Below the pieces are notes generated by a model. The model ran no database searches and had not been told where the DNA came from. It saw only the letters and a program-made list of their open reading frames with translations. From contig NZ_CAKROJ010000001.1 of assembly GCF_934372025.1 (NCBI RefSeq), positions 62,001 to 126,000 on the forward strand: a stretch of 64,000 nt of DNA, given 5' to 3'. Shown here piece after piece: positions 40,741 through 49,422 of the stretch. Position 1 is the stretch's first letter, and every line of letters begins with the position of its first letter. Source of the stretch: an uncultured Blautia sp. (GTDB lineage Bacteria > Bacillota > Clostridia > Lachnospirales > Lachnospiraceae). The translations under genes were made by a program, and so were the position numbers.

Positions 40741-43719
40741 TTATTTTACTGTTACCTTGAATGTCTTTGTGATTCCGTTGCATTTAACAGTAATCTTTGC
40801 AGTTCCTTTTTTCTTCGCTGTTACAACACCCTTGCTGTTAACTGTTGCTACTTTTGTATTGCTAGATTTATATGTAACTTTGGAAGCCGGTGCTGCCTTT
40901 ACTTTGATTGTAACCTTCTTGCCTTTTTTCAGGTTAGCTGAAGATTTTACAAGACTGAAAGAAGGTTTTTTCACTTTTACTGTAAGATCTTTTTTGTATT
41001 TTCCAACAGTTACTGTGATCTTTGTTGTACCTGCTTTTTTACCAGTGATGACACCTTTGCTGTTAACTGTTGCTACTTTTGTATTGCTGGATTTGAATTT
41101 AGCTGTGCCGCTTACGCCATAAGCAGTAACTTTTACAGTTGCTTTTTTGCCCACATATACCTGGTCAACTCTGGCACTGATTCCGCGGTCCTTTACAGTT
41201 ACTTTGTAGGTTGCTGTTTTTCCGGAGATACTTGCTGTAATTGTTGCTGTACCTGCCTTTTTACCTGTTACAACACCGTTTGTTACTGTAGCAACACCTG
41301 TATTGCTGGATTTCCATGTCACCTTACCACTGGCATTTGTTTTTACTGTGATTTTTACCGTTCCATCTACATACAGAGTTCCAGATGTCGGATTTACACT
41401 TAAAGTGATTTTTACAAGGCTGTCAATTGCTTCTCTCAGATGTCCGATCTGCTCATTTACTCCATACTGTGTCTGCTCTGCGATATTCTCAAGCATCTCT
41501 TCGCATTCCTTAAGTTCATTCTGAATGCTCTCATAGTTTGCAGCCCAGCTCTCCGGTGTGTAATCACTCTCTTTAAGAGCCTTTGCTTCTTCAATGATGT
41601 TCTTCAGAGGAGTGGAATCTGCATCACCTGCTGGTTTTGCAATATTCTCTTCTGTTGCCTGGAACTGAATTGTGTAGTCCGCATATCCAAGTGCATATAC
41701 TGTTAATGTCCAGTAGCCTGTTCCATCATATCCTTCCGGAAGCTGGCAGCGCTGAGACTCGGTAAGACCGAGCTGAATGCCCATAGATTTATGCATCCAG
41801 TTGTCTGCAGCAAATTTTGTTCCATAAGATTGAAGAGCCTTTGTGTAGCTGCTGTCATTTCCATAGTATGTCCATTTAACAGCCTGCATTGCACCACCGA
41901 GATCACCATAGTTTCCTGTAAGGTCAACTCTGAGGAATTCTCCATAAGAACCATTTCCTGGTTTTACAGTATAGGTTACTCCTTCTGCAGTCTTAAGAGC
42001 AGTATCTTTGATACCAGAATCACTTCCGTTTGCTCTTGCACTGAAGCTGAAGGTTCCGTCTTCATTTTTTGTAACAGTTTTCAGACCATTTGTCTTTGCA
42101 GTAACATCTGCTGTCAGACTGTAAGACTGAAGGTTTACTTCTCCGAATCCACCTGTCAGTGTTCCATCATTCTCTACAACTGCATAAGTATTTTTGAATG
42201 CTTCATAATCAGATGTCTTTACTTTTACAGGAACATACTTCAGACCGGTTACTTTGTAATCTGTCATTTCATCTGTTGTACCATCCTCAAATGTAAGACT
42301 TCCACGATTATAAGTAGCTTTCTTACCATCTGTGAATACAACTGTGCTTCTGCCTTCCCAGTGAGAAACTGTGTAAGAACCCTTGCTTCCTTCGATCACT
42401 GCAACTGCCTGGAAGCTTCCTCTGTGAAGACCATGGTTGGTCGTTGCTCTTGTTACCGCATCAAATGCGCCAAGATCCGTCTCACCTCTTCTGTCCTTTG
42501 CATCGGAAGAAGAAGCATCTCCTGCCGCATAAACGCCTTCTGCTGCCCAGTACTGAGCCCAGGTAAGTCCTGCGTAAACATATTTGTAATCTGCTTCATC
42601 AGTTTTGTCCTGAATTTTAACATTATCAATATCTAATGTATAAATACCATTACTTGCATAATATGTTACACTGTCAATAGTTTTTCCTATCATGGATTTA
42701 AAGTGTTCTGAATCAATCGGGCATCCGTGAACTTCAGTTGTATATCCTGTGCTCCATGCAATTTCATAACCCTTCCAGATATTTTCCTGATGGCAAAGGC
42801 CATAGTTAGTTCCATCTGTTGTATTAATAACTGCACCGTACACTGTATCAGTATCCGTATTGATAATACTCTTGAATTCATCTTTATCGAATTTCAACTG
42901 ATAATCGCCGTATTTTGATTCATTTTTAAATTCAGCTTTAATCTGTTTTGTCTCTGGTGTTGCAGATTTACCTTCAATTGCGCTGAATACAAAACTTCCA
43001 TCTTCCTTAACAGTCAGTTCTTTATAATAGGATGGTTCTTTAGAAAGAATATAATAGGAATATGAATCGCTTTCAAACAGAGCATCCTTTCCATTATAGT
43101 CTGTGGTGCTTTCTTTTCCTTTTATGGTAGTGGTAATGCTCACTGAAGCATCATCTTTTATCTGTTTTTTATCCTTTAACACAGAAATATCAGACACTTT
43201 TACCGGGAAAGTCACACCAGTGATGTCGCTTCCATCTGCGTTTACATGATAAGAACCTTTTGCAAGGGCAGATCTTGTTTTTTGTTTTGTTGCGGATGTA
43301 AATGTATCTACTTTGACATCATTATTCTTTAATTCTGCCTTATAAAAATCATCATAAGGAATATTCATAAGGACATATGCTTCACCTGATGTCTGTTCTT
43401 CTCCCGCTTCAGCTGTAAATTCGTCCTCGTTCACTTCTGCGCTGAAAAGGTCCTCACTGGATGTTTCATCCTCTGTTGTACCTTCTGTTTCTTCTTCAAC
43501 ATCTACATCTGTATCCTCTGCATCTTCTGCAATATCCACATCTGCTGCGTCTGCGGCATCAATGTCCACATCTTCTGTATCTGCACTTTCCTCAGCAGCT
43601 ACAGCAACCTCTGTGTCAGAAAATTCTGCTGCAAATGCTGTTGCCGGCATACTGGTCATTGCAACTGCTGCACTCAGAACAACAGGAGCTACTTTTTTCA
43701 TCAACTTCTGATTTGCCAT
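40741..43719 (-). CDS. Surface protein with Tp47 domain C-like and three Big_2 Ig-like domains
   Basis: 992 aa, exported (cleavage about AFA|AEF). Residues 31-110 are an Asp/Glu-rich acidic region. The middle (about 110-760) has segments I associate with penicillin-binding Tp47 domain C proteins of Lachnospiraceae (GNYGDLGGAMQAVKWTYYGN, DNWMHKSMGIQLGLTESQRC, YALGYADYTIQF), with weak resemblance to haem/iron-binding surface domains. The C-terminal 215 residues are three bacterial Ig-like (Big_2) repeats with WKSSNTGVATVTNG-type motifs, ending TFKVTVK. GGGAGGAAAGAA before the ATG. Its control region carries a Fur-like box, so metal acquisition is plausible. Domain names are from memory. Confidence 0.75.
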   Translation of the reverse strand: MANQKLMKKVAPVVLSAAVAMTSMPATAFAAEFSDTEVAVAAEESADTEDVDIDAADAADVDIAEDAEDTDVDVEEETEGTTEDETSSEDLFSAEVNEDEFTAEAGEEQTSGEAYVLMNIPYDDFYKAELKNNDVKVDTFTSATKQKTRSALAKGSYHVNADGSDITGVTFPVKVSDISVLKDKKQIKDDASVSITTTIKGKESTTDYNGKDALFESDSYSYYILSKEPSYYKELTVKEDGSFVFSAIEGKSATPETKQIKAEFKNESKYGDYQLKFDKDEFKSIINTDTDTVYGAVINTTDGTNYGLCHQENIWKGYEIAWSTGYTTEVHGCPIDSEHFKSMIGKTIDSVTYYASNGIYTLDIDNVKIQDKTDEADYKYVYAGLTWAQYWAAEGVYAAGDASSSDAKDRRGETDLGAFDAVTRATTNHGLHRGSFQAVAVIEGSKGSYTVSHWEGRSTVVFTDGKKATYNRGSLTFEDGTTDEMTDYKVTGLKYVPVKVKTSDYEAFKNTYAVVENDGTLTGGFGEVNLQSYSLTADVTAKTNGLKTVTKNEDGTFSFSARANGSDSGIKDTALKTAEGVTYTVKPGNGSYGEFLRVDLTGNYGDLGGAMQAVKWTYYGNDSSYTKALQSYGTKFAADNWMHKSMGIQLGLTESQRCQLPEGYDGTGYWTLTVYALGYADYTIQFQATEENIAKPAGDADSTPLKNIIEEAKALKESDYTPESWAANYESIQNELKECEEMLENIAEQTQYGVNEQIGHLREAIDSLVKITLSVNPTSGTLYVDGTVKITVKTNASGKVTWKSSNTGVATVTNGVVTGKKAGTATITASISGKTATYKVTVKDRGISARVDQVYVGKKATVKVTAYGVSGTAKFKSSNTKVATVNSKGVITGKKAGTTKITVTVGKYKKDLTVKVKKPSFSLVKSSANLKKGKKVTIKVKAAPASKVTYKSSNTKVATVNSKGVVTAKKKGTAKITVKCNGITKTFKVTVK

Positions 43720-43749
43720 TTCTTTCCTCCCTTTATGTAAATATTCTTA

Positions 43750-43826
43750 GTTAGCGTTTTCTAACCTTTTATTTTTATACCATATCTCTTTTTCAATGTC
43801 CACATGAATGTTAGCGTTTTCTAACC
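43750..43826 (-). promoter_or_regulatory. Promoter flanked by two identical 17-bp operators
   Basis: -35 TGGACA (43797-43802), 17-nt spacer, -10 TATAAA (43774-43779), minus strand. The 17-mer GGTTAGAAAACGCTAAC occurs at 43750-43766 (over the start site) and at 43810-43826 (upstream of -35), exactly 60 bp apart. Each contains GTTAG / CTAAC inverted arms. The spacing of whole helical turns suggests a repressor binding both sites, possibly with looping. Confidence 0.7.
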
Positions 43827-43860
43827 AGAAATTGACTTTTTTTCTCAATAATGCTCTTAT

Positions 43861-43875
43861 TGAAAATCATTTTCA
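43861..43875. promoter_or_regulatory. Fur-type 7-1-7 box
   Basis: TGAAAATCATTTTCA is a perfect 7-1-7 palindrome matching the Fur-family consensus of Firmicutes. It lies about 95 bp upstream of the -10 of the 40741-43719 gene. No second promoter overlapping it is obvious, so its effect on this gene is inferred. Confidence 0.6.
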
Positions 43876-43930
43876 GTAGTGAAACCAGATGAAATACACT
43901 TGTTGCTTTTATTTAACTTTTCTGTAATAA

Positions 43931-43980
43931 AATAGGATCTCACAGAATTTCCCTTCTCAGAAATCCCATCAGATCCTATT
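43931..43980 (-). terminator. Terminator after the VanZ-IMPase gene
   Basis: AATAGGATCT / AGATCCTATT 10-bp arms with inner GATTTCT.../...AAATTC pairing; TTTTATT follows on the minus strand. Confidence 0.72.
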
Positions 43981-43998
43981 GTCAGCTTACCGGCTCTC

Positions 43999-45438
43999 TT
44001 ACTCTGCCGGTTCTTTTTCTTTTAATTTTGCAAATGCATCCTTACTTTCCTGCCATGCTGCAGGTGTTCCTCCAATAATTGAGCAGCCTTCATGTAATGT
44101 GATCGGACTGCCATCGATCTGTGTAATTTTACCACCTGCTTCTTCAAGGATCACAGATGCAGCGGCATAATCATACGGCTGCAGTTTCAATTCCAGATAA
44201 ACGGTGTTACTTCCGGAGGCACCACGACAAAGTCCAAGAGCCGCTGAGCCACCACACCGGATAGAAAGACTGTTCTGGAACATCTCTTTTACTACACAAA
44301 ACAGCCAGTCAATTCCAGCCTCATTGTATCTTGCACAGCCAAATTCCACGATCCCCTCTTCTACCGGTTTATCAGCCATGTGAAGTCTTTTTCCATTCAG
44401 ATAACTTCCATGTCCTTTTACAGCCACATACATATCATCCACATACGGATGGTATACAAAACCGGCGATCATCTCATCTCCATGTGCGAGCCCTACGGAT
44501 ACACAGCTGTGATGATAGTCAAACATAAAATTCGTAGTCCCGTCAATCGGATCTATGTAAAAGGTAAATTCTCCCTCTGCTTCCGCTCCGGCATTTCCCT
44601 CTGTATCTTCCTCACCAAAGAAAGCAGCTCCAGGAAGAATCTCACTTAATCCCTGTATCAGGAAACGCTGTATTGCTGTGTCATAATCCGTACAGAAATT
44701 AGCAAGACCCTCTTTCTTATGGATATTTTCCTCACCTGGTCTGGCCTTCCGCAATTTTTTACCGGCTTCTCTCACCAGATTCTCAATAGCATCATATCTT
44801 GGTTCCGGTGAACTGATCGGGACAACATCCCAGCCGCCCAGTTTTTTCACACTGGAAATGACTCTGTTTCTGGTGCGTTCAAATCCCCAGTAAATCACGC
44901 CTCCAATCATCCCGCCAAGTGTGTTAAAGCAAAGGTCTGTTAATTGGAAGGTTCCGATTTTCAGAAACAGCTGGCAGGTTTCTATCGCAAGCGAAAAACA
45001 GAAGCTGATTTCAAAGCTGTTCAGTAAAACCTCCTGCACTTTTTTGCCTTTTGTATGATCTTTTTCTTCCCGTGCCCAGAAAAGCAACATGATAAACGGC
45101 ATAAACAATATCAGATTTTCGAAGTTCTCCGTATAGATTTTTCCATCATGGTGCAATCCCCAGATTCCAAGCACATTTTCCAGCGGATTTCCCCATACAC
45201 TCCGACACAATATCGTGCGGAAAAGCATCATACATGTATAGAAGGTAAGGAAGAAATGTCTGCGAAACCAGCTGCTCTGCCTGAACTGGTAAACCCAGGC
45301 TCTTGCCACCGGTCCGACTCCCTGCTTTCTTCCGAGCATATACACACACATGATCAGAACAGCGAGCAAACACGATGCCCCTGCGGTCTGATATATTACA
45401 GAAAGCACATCCACAATCACATTTACAAGATATTTCAT
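43999..45438 (-). CDS. VanZ-like membrane domain fused to inositol monophosphatase family domain
   Basis: 479 aa in one uninterrupted frame. Residues 1-205: four to five transmembrane segments with VanZ-type features (NLILFMPFIMLLFW, ETCQLFLKIGTFQLTDLCFN, NTLGGMIGG). Residues 215-475: Mg-dependent IMPase/SuhB fold, with metal-binding GEEDTE, DPIDGTTNFMFDY and PYDYAAASVIL; the usual Trp of WDxAA is Tyr. The phosphatase would be tethered to the inner leaflet and could hydrolyse a lipid-linked or sugar phosphate. ATG overlaps the OGG1 gene stop (ATGA). Fusion supported by the continuous reading frame, not by an assembly check. Confidence 0.85.
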   Translation of the reverse strand: MKYLVNVIVDVLSVIYQTAGASCLLAVLIMCVYMLGRKQGVGPVARAWVYQFRQSSWFRRHFFLTFYTCMMLFRTILCRSVWGNPLENVLGIWGLHHDGKIYTENFENLILFMPFIMLLFWAREEKDHTKGKKVQEVLLNSFEISFCFSLAIETCQLFLKIGTFQLTDLCFNTLGGMIGGVIYWGFERTRNRVISSVKKLGGWDVVPISSPEPRYDAIENLVREAGKKLRKARPGEENIHKKEGLANFCTDYDTAIQRFLIQGLSEILPGAAFFGEEDTEGNAGAEAEGEFTFYIDPIDGTTNFMFDYHHSCVSVGLAHGDEMIAGFVYHPYVDDMYVAVKGHGSYLNGKRLHMADKPVEEGIVEFGCARYNEAGIDWLFCVVKEMFQNSLSIRCGGSAALGLCRGASGSNTVYLELKLQPYDYAAASVILEEAGGKITQIDGSPITLHEGCSIIGGTPAAWQESKDAFAKLKEKEPAE

Positions 45439-46271
45439 ATTTTCTCACACTCCCCAGACAGCTCATAATAGAAAATATATTGCTGCATGATACCTCTCAT
45501 GCCTCGATATCTTCTGTTTGGAAATCCTCTTCGATAATGTTCGTCAAGCACCTGCCGTATATGTGTGTCAATTGGAAAAGCATCCATGTGATGCAATGCA
45601 AAAAGGCAGATACAATCTGCAACCTTCTCTCCCACTCCACTGAGCTTCATAAGCTCTTTTCTGGCTGTACGATAATATTTTATCTGATATAATCTGTCCA
45701 GTGATACTTCTCCGGTCAGAATACTCCTTGTTGTTTCCACGATATATCTGGCACGATATCCCATTCCAAGCTGTCGAAGATCTGCTTCTGTCGCTGCCGA
45801 CAGCTGTTCCGGTGTTGGAAAAGAATAATACTCTGTGCCATCTGACTCCATCTGTTCTCCATACCGGACACAAAGTTTTTCAATACAGCCTCGGATCCTG
45901 GATATATTATTCTGCTGTGAAATTAAAAATGTAATGATCATCTCCCAGAGATCCTGATGCAGAATACGAATTCCACTTCCACACTGTACCGCCGCATTCA
46001 GATAACTGTCTCGTGGATTAACAGTCTGGATATATTTTCCATAATCCACATCAATATCAAAATATGGCACCCAGTAGCAGATAAATTCCATATCGCTGCA
46101 GAAAAAATTAACAATACTTCCCTCTTGTGATGCTTTCAGATATTTGTCACCGGCAATCAGTTCATATGTATTTTTTTCTGCCGTTTCCCGCATTCGGAAA
46201 CACTGTCCTGACTGACAGATTTCTCTCAGGCTGAAATTATCCAGCTCTACTGTAATCATATTATTCTCCAA
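45435..46271 (-). CDS. 8-oxoguanine DNA glycosylase (OGG1 type)
   Basis: 278-aa bifunctional glycosylase/AP lyase that removes oxidised guanine from DNA. N-terminal OGG domain (SGQCFRMRE near 20), then HhH-GPD domain with FLISQQNNISRIRG (about 116) and the catalytic region LSGVGEKVADCICLFAL...PIDTHIRQV, in which Lys of GEKVADC is the Schiff-base nucleophile and Asp of PIDTHI activates. Starts at 46271, stop overlaps the VanZ-IMPase start. Confidence 0.93.
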   Translation of the reverse strand: MENNMITVELDNFSLREICQSGQCFRMRETAEKNTYELIAGDKYLKASQEGSIVNFFCSDMEFICYWVPYFDIDVDYGKYIQTVNPRDSYLNAAVQCGSGIRILHQDLWEMIITFLISQQNNISRIRGCIEKLCVRYGEQMESDGTEYYSFPTPEQLSAATEADLRQLGMGYRARYIVETTRSILTGEVSLDRLYQIKYYRTARKELMKLSGVGEKVADCICLFALHHMDAFPIDTHIRQVLDEHYRRGFPNRRYRGMRGIMQQYIFYYELSGECEKI

Positions 46272-46302
46272 TCTGTTCCCTTAATTACTGTCCTCAGCAT
46301 TT

Positions 46303-46482
46303 TTACATCTGGTGCCTTACTACTCTGTACTCATCTCCATTACGATAATACGGACATTCTTTATATTCTGTGCTGATAAAACGATAATATTCATCCTCGT
46401 CCAGATTTACATCACAATAGTAGCTCTCGCTTTCTTCGTCGTACACATAATTTGCACAATAATCACAGCTTGTTGCTTTCAA
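46303..46482 (-). CDS. DUF6472 family small zinc-ribbon-like protein
   Basis: About 59 aa. The best start is TTG 46482, 7 nt after GGAGG; the longer frame from 46584 would overlap the rfbF end by 40 bp. Two CxxC-type pairs (SCDYCANYVYDEESESYYC and a later CPYY) suggest a small metal-binding protein. The family is common next to DNA repair or housekeeping genes in Lachnospiraceae; function unknown. Confidence 0.75.
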   Translation of the reverse strand: MKATSCDYCANYVYDEESESYYCDVNLDEDEYYRFISTEYKECPYYRNGDEYRVVRHQM

Positions 46483-46544
46483 AATCTTTCCTCCAATTAC
46501 TTTGCCGTGCTGCAGATTTCTATGACTGCTCTCCCACGGCTGAT

Positions 46545-47321
46545 TTATTCCCAGATCTTCCACGGTGCCTGACCGCTCTGCCATAAACTCTCCAGAAGAT
46601 TTTTTTCACGTAGAGTGTCCATACACTGCCAGAAGCCTTTATGACGGTACGCATTCAACTGTCCCATTCTTGCAGCCTCTACAAGCGGTTCTTTTTCAAA
46701 AACAGTTTCATCACCCTCGATCAGATCAATAATGGAAGGTTCCAGAACCATAAATCCTGCATTGATCCAACCGCCATCCTCTTTCTTCTTTTCTTTGAAG
46801 TTCGTGATCGTTCCATCATTCTTAATATCCAGGATTCCAAAACGGCCCCCCGGCTGTGCTGCGGTGATCGTAGCCATCTTTCCATGAGAGCGATGATATT
46901 CCAGAAGTTCACTGATATTTACATCTGCCACACCGTCACCATATGTGAGCATAAAAGTATCTCCGTCCAGATATTCTTTCACTCGTTTGATACGCCCACC
47001 CGTCATCGTATTCAGACCTGTATCAACCAGCGTTACCTTCCATGGCTCCAGTATGTTATTATGCACGATCATCTTATTTTCCTGTGTAAAATCAAAGGTG
47101 ATATTACTGTTGTGAAGATAATAATCTGCAAACCATTCCTTGATCACATGCTGCTTGTAACCACAGCAGACCACAAACTCATTAAAACCATATGCCGAAT
47201 ACATCTTCATAATATGCCACAAAATCGGCTTCTCCCCGATCTCGATCATCGGTTTCGGTTTCAGATGACTCTCCTCACTGATCCTCGTACCAAAACCACC
47301 CGCCAAAATAACAACTTTCAT
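46545..47321 (-). CDS. rfbF: Glucose-1-phosphate cytidylyltransferase
   Basis: 258-aa nucleotidyltransferase forming CDP-glucose from CTP and glucose-1-phosphate, entry to 3,6-dideoxyhexose or related surface sugars. N-terminal VILAGGFGTRISEESHLKPK, PMIEIGEKPILWHIMK, TYGDGVADVNI and the C-terminal HKGFWQCMDTLREKNLLE are typical of RfbF. No CDP-glucose 4,6-dehydratase (rfbG) is adjacent, so it is isolated from its pathway here. Confidence 0.92.
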   Translation of the reverse strand: MKVVILAGGFGTRISEESHLKPKPMIEIGEKPILWHIMKMYSAYGFNEFVVCCGYKQHVIKEWFADYYLHNSNITFDFTQENKMIVHNNILEPWKVTLVDTGLNTMTGGRIKRVKEYLDGDTFMLTYGDGVADVNISELLEYHRSHGKMATITAAQPGGRFGILDIKNDGTITNFKEKKKEDGGWINAGFMVLEPSIIDLIEGDETVFEKEPLVEAARMGQLNAYRHKGFWQCMDTLREKNLLESLWQSGQAPWKIWE

Positions 47322-47463
47322 ATCCTCTCTCCAATTCCTTTACATTCGTTCCTGTCAATACCCCTATTCTAATACAAAGCCACAAAAAAAGGAAGACTCT
47401 ATAAAAAACCTTCTGACTATTCGATCACCGTCTTCGCCTACTATATAAAAACGTCAGAATAAA
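47322..47463. other. AT-rich spacer between rfbF and LHE-4
   Basis: Contains no ORF. It carries TTCTGAC/GTCAGAA and GAAGAC/GTCTTC partial inverted repeats on the minus strand and a seven-T tract near 47391. This is the probable rfbF leader and promoter region, but I cannot fix a promoter with confidence. Confidence 0.3.
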
Positions 47464-47671
47464 AAAACGTCCTTCCTGCATCTGCTATTCAGATGCCTGA
47501 AGAAATTTGTAGAAGTACTTGATGCATAGAAACTTATTTTGCTCTGCAAAACGATACTGTTTGAGCGTCAGCGAGTTTGACGTTTTACAAAGCGCTTTTT
47601 ATAAATTTATATGTTTCTAGTACTTCTGAATTTCTGAATTGTCTGAAATACAGATGCAGGAATGACGTTTT
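47464..47671 (-). repeat. Long hairpin element LHE-4 (208 bp)
   Basis: Arms of about 93 nt: outer AAAACGTC.TTCCTGCATCTG, middle AGAAGTACT, inner GCT.TG.AAAACG. Apex 47557-47577, on the minus strand AACTCGCTGACGCTCA then AACAG, exactly at the centre of the repeat. It begins 18 bp after the radical SAM gene stop and its core reads in that direction. The RNA would have an A-rich 5' foot and a seven-T 3' foot, the form of a giant intrinsic terminator. Confidence 0.85.
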
Positions 47672-47688
47672 TAATGTTATGAATTTTT

Positions 47689-49056
47689 TTACTCTTTGTG
47701 CTCCTCAGCCCACAATTTATCTGCAACCGGAGCCCATTCCTCAGCATAATGAACACACTTGCCACAGAGATGTTCCGCAGTCTCCTGAGACTGAAGATCT
47801 GTTGAATGCGCACCGCTTTCTTTTACGAGACGCTGCAGAATCTCCGGATTCTCAAGCATCGGACATGGACGAAGCATATTTTTATTGAACGGCTGATTAT
47901 CATGATAAGCCATAAACAACGGCTGTTTCAGAATCTCAAGGATTGTGTTTTCATGAATATTTCCGTTAGAATAATGAATGAATACACAAGGTTCTGCATC
48001 ACCATTTGCATTAATATGGAAGTAGTTTCTTCCACCTGCGATACATCCACCAACAAATTCACCATCGTTCTGGAAATCCATTGTAAAGATTCCAGGTCCA
48101 TGTTCCATATTACGGATTTCTCTTACCCGATTCTTCACATAAACACGCTGTTCCGGATTCAGAAGCAGATCCACAGAAGCTGCATTTCCAACCGGCATGT
48201 AATGGAAGTACAGAGCATATCGACATCCTTTGTCGACAAGCATCTTAATAAACTCATCACTGGTAACACTCTTATAGTTAGCACTTGTATAGCAGATTGA
48301 TGTACCAAATACAAGACCATGCTCTTTCAGAAGATCCATAGCATGCATAACCTTGTTGTATACACCTTCTCCACGACGCATATCGTTAACATCCGGTTCA
48401 CCTTCAACACTCAGTGCCAGGAACAGGTTTCCGACTTCCTGCATCTGTTTGCAGAGAGCTTCATCAACCAGAGTACCATTTGTGTATGCAAAGAATACAC
48501 AGTCATTATGTTTTCTGCAGAGCTCGATGATGTCTTTCTTTCTTACCATCGGTTCTCCACCTGTCATCATATAGAAATAAATGCCAAGTTCTTTACCCTG
48601 TGTAACAATGGAATCCATATCATCAAAAGAAAGATTCAGTTTATTTCCATATTCTGCTGCCCAGCATCCTGTACAGTGCAGGTTACAGGCACTGGTCGGA
48701 TCCATCAGAATAATCCACGGAATGTTGCATTTATGGATTTCTCTCATCTCACGAATTGTCTTTGTACCATTGTAGAAAGCTTCAAATCCAAGATTCATCA
48801 GAGTTGTCTTCAGAACATTCGGATGGAGATCCTGTACCATGGATGTCACATAACGATTCAGTGTATATTCCGGACTGCAGGCAACTTTTCTGAGATATTC
48901 CCAGTTAATCCCCATGCCAAATTCTTTCATATACTTTTCAGCCGTATCGATCAGTTTTTCATAAGCTGCCTCAGGATTCTTATGTACCTGACTTACAGCA
49001 TAATCTGCTACTCCTGAAAAGACTTTTTTTGCTGCTGCATGCTTAATTTTGTTCAT
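47689..49056 (-). CDS. Radical SAM/SPASM domain protein
   Basis: 455 aa. Start ATGAACAAA at 49056 after GGAGGAAATACAA; the eight extra upstream codons lack a site. Radical SAM cluster motif CNLHCTGC near residue 128, GGEP near 170, and a C-terminal SPASM-type cysteine set (CIAGGRNYFHI, EPCVF, CPML, CGKCVHY) for auxiliary clusters. A 110-residue helical N-terminal extension precedes the barrel. No peptide substrate gene or transporter is adjacent, so the substrate is unknown. A possible leader RNA lies upstream and LHE-4 downstream. Confidence 0.9.
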   Translation of the reverse strand: MNKIKHAAAKKVFSGVADYAVSQVHKNPEAAYEKLIDTAEKYMKEFGMGINWEYLRKVACSPEYTLNRYVTSMVQDLHPNVLKTTLMNLGFEAFYNGTKTIREMREIHKCNIPWIILMDPTSACNLHCTGCWAAEYGNKLNLSFDDMDSIVTQGKELGIYFYMMTGGEPMVRKKDIIELCRKHNDCVFFAYTNGTLVDEALCKQMQEVGNLFLALSVEGEPDVNDMRRGEGVYNKVMHAMDLLKEHGLVFGTSICYTSANYKSVTSDEFIKMLVDKGCRYALYFHYMPVGNAASVDLLLNPEQRVYVKNRVREIRNMEHGPGIFTMDFQNDGEFVGGCIAGGRNYFHINANGDAEPCVFIHYSNGNIHENTILEILKQPLFMAYHDNQPFNKNMLRPCPMLENPEILQRLVKESGAHSTDLQSQETAEHLCGKCVHYAEEWAPVADKLWAEEHKE

Positions 49057-49162
49057 TTGTATTTCCTCCATCTCTGGCAATAGTTATTTAATCTTTCTAC
49101 ATTATATTCAGATAAACTTTTCATTTTCAATGGACAAAAACATGCCAGTGGTAAATTAAGAT

Positions 49163-49249
49163 AAAAAAATACCTCCGTTGATCTAATGTCAACAGAGGCA
49201 TATTCTTCCTTTTTCATACACGCCGAATTCTTCGGACATGTGTATTATA
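49163..49249 (-). ncRNA. Possible short RNA or attenuator upstream of the radical SAM gene
   Basis: Minus strand: -10 TATAAT (49244-49249) with only a weak -35 (ATGAAA), then a small hairpin CCGAA-GAA-TTCGG (49223-49235), then an intrinsic terminator CCTC.GTTGA / TCAAC.GAGG (49172-49198) with a seven-T tail. The unit would be 70-75 nt and lies about 105 bp before the radical SAM start. The rest of 49057-49422 holds AT-rich sequence and the promoter area of the kinase gene on the plus strand. Confidence 0.4.
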
Positions 49250-49422
49250 TAATATCTGTGTAAAAATTTCATTCATTCTGCACCAATAACACAGTAACTG
49301 TCATGAACAGTAACAACAACAATTCTATATAATATAAATATAGCCGAAACTTAATTTTCAATGTACCAGAAACTATCTCATATGTTATACTGATTATATT
49401 ACTCAAAAGGAGGGTTCTTCCG

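Noticed and set aside
49195..49242. Minus-strand 16-aa ORF as a possible autoinducer peptide for the AgrC-like kinase
   Set aside because: No ribosome-binding site, no AgrD features (no conserved Pro-containing tail or amphipathic leader), overlaps the hairpin RNA.
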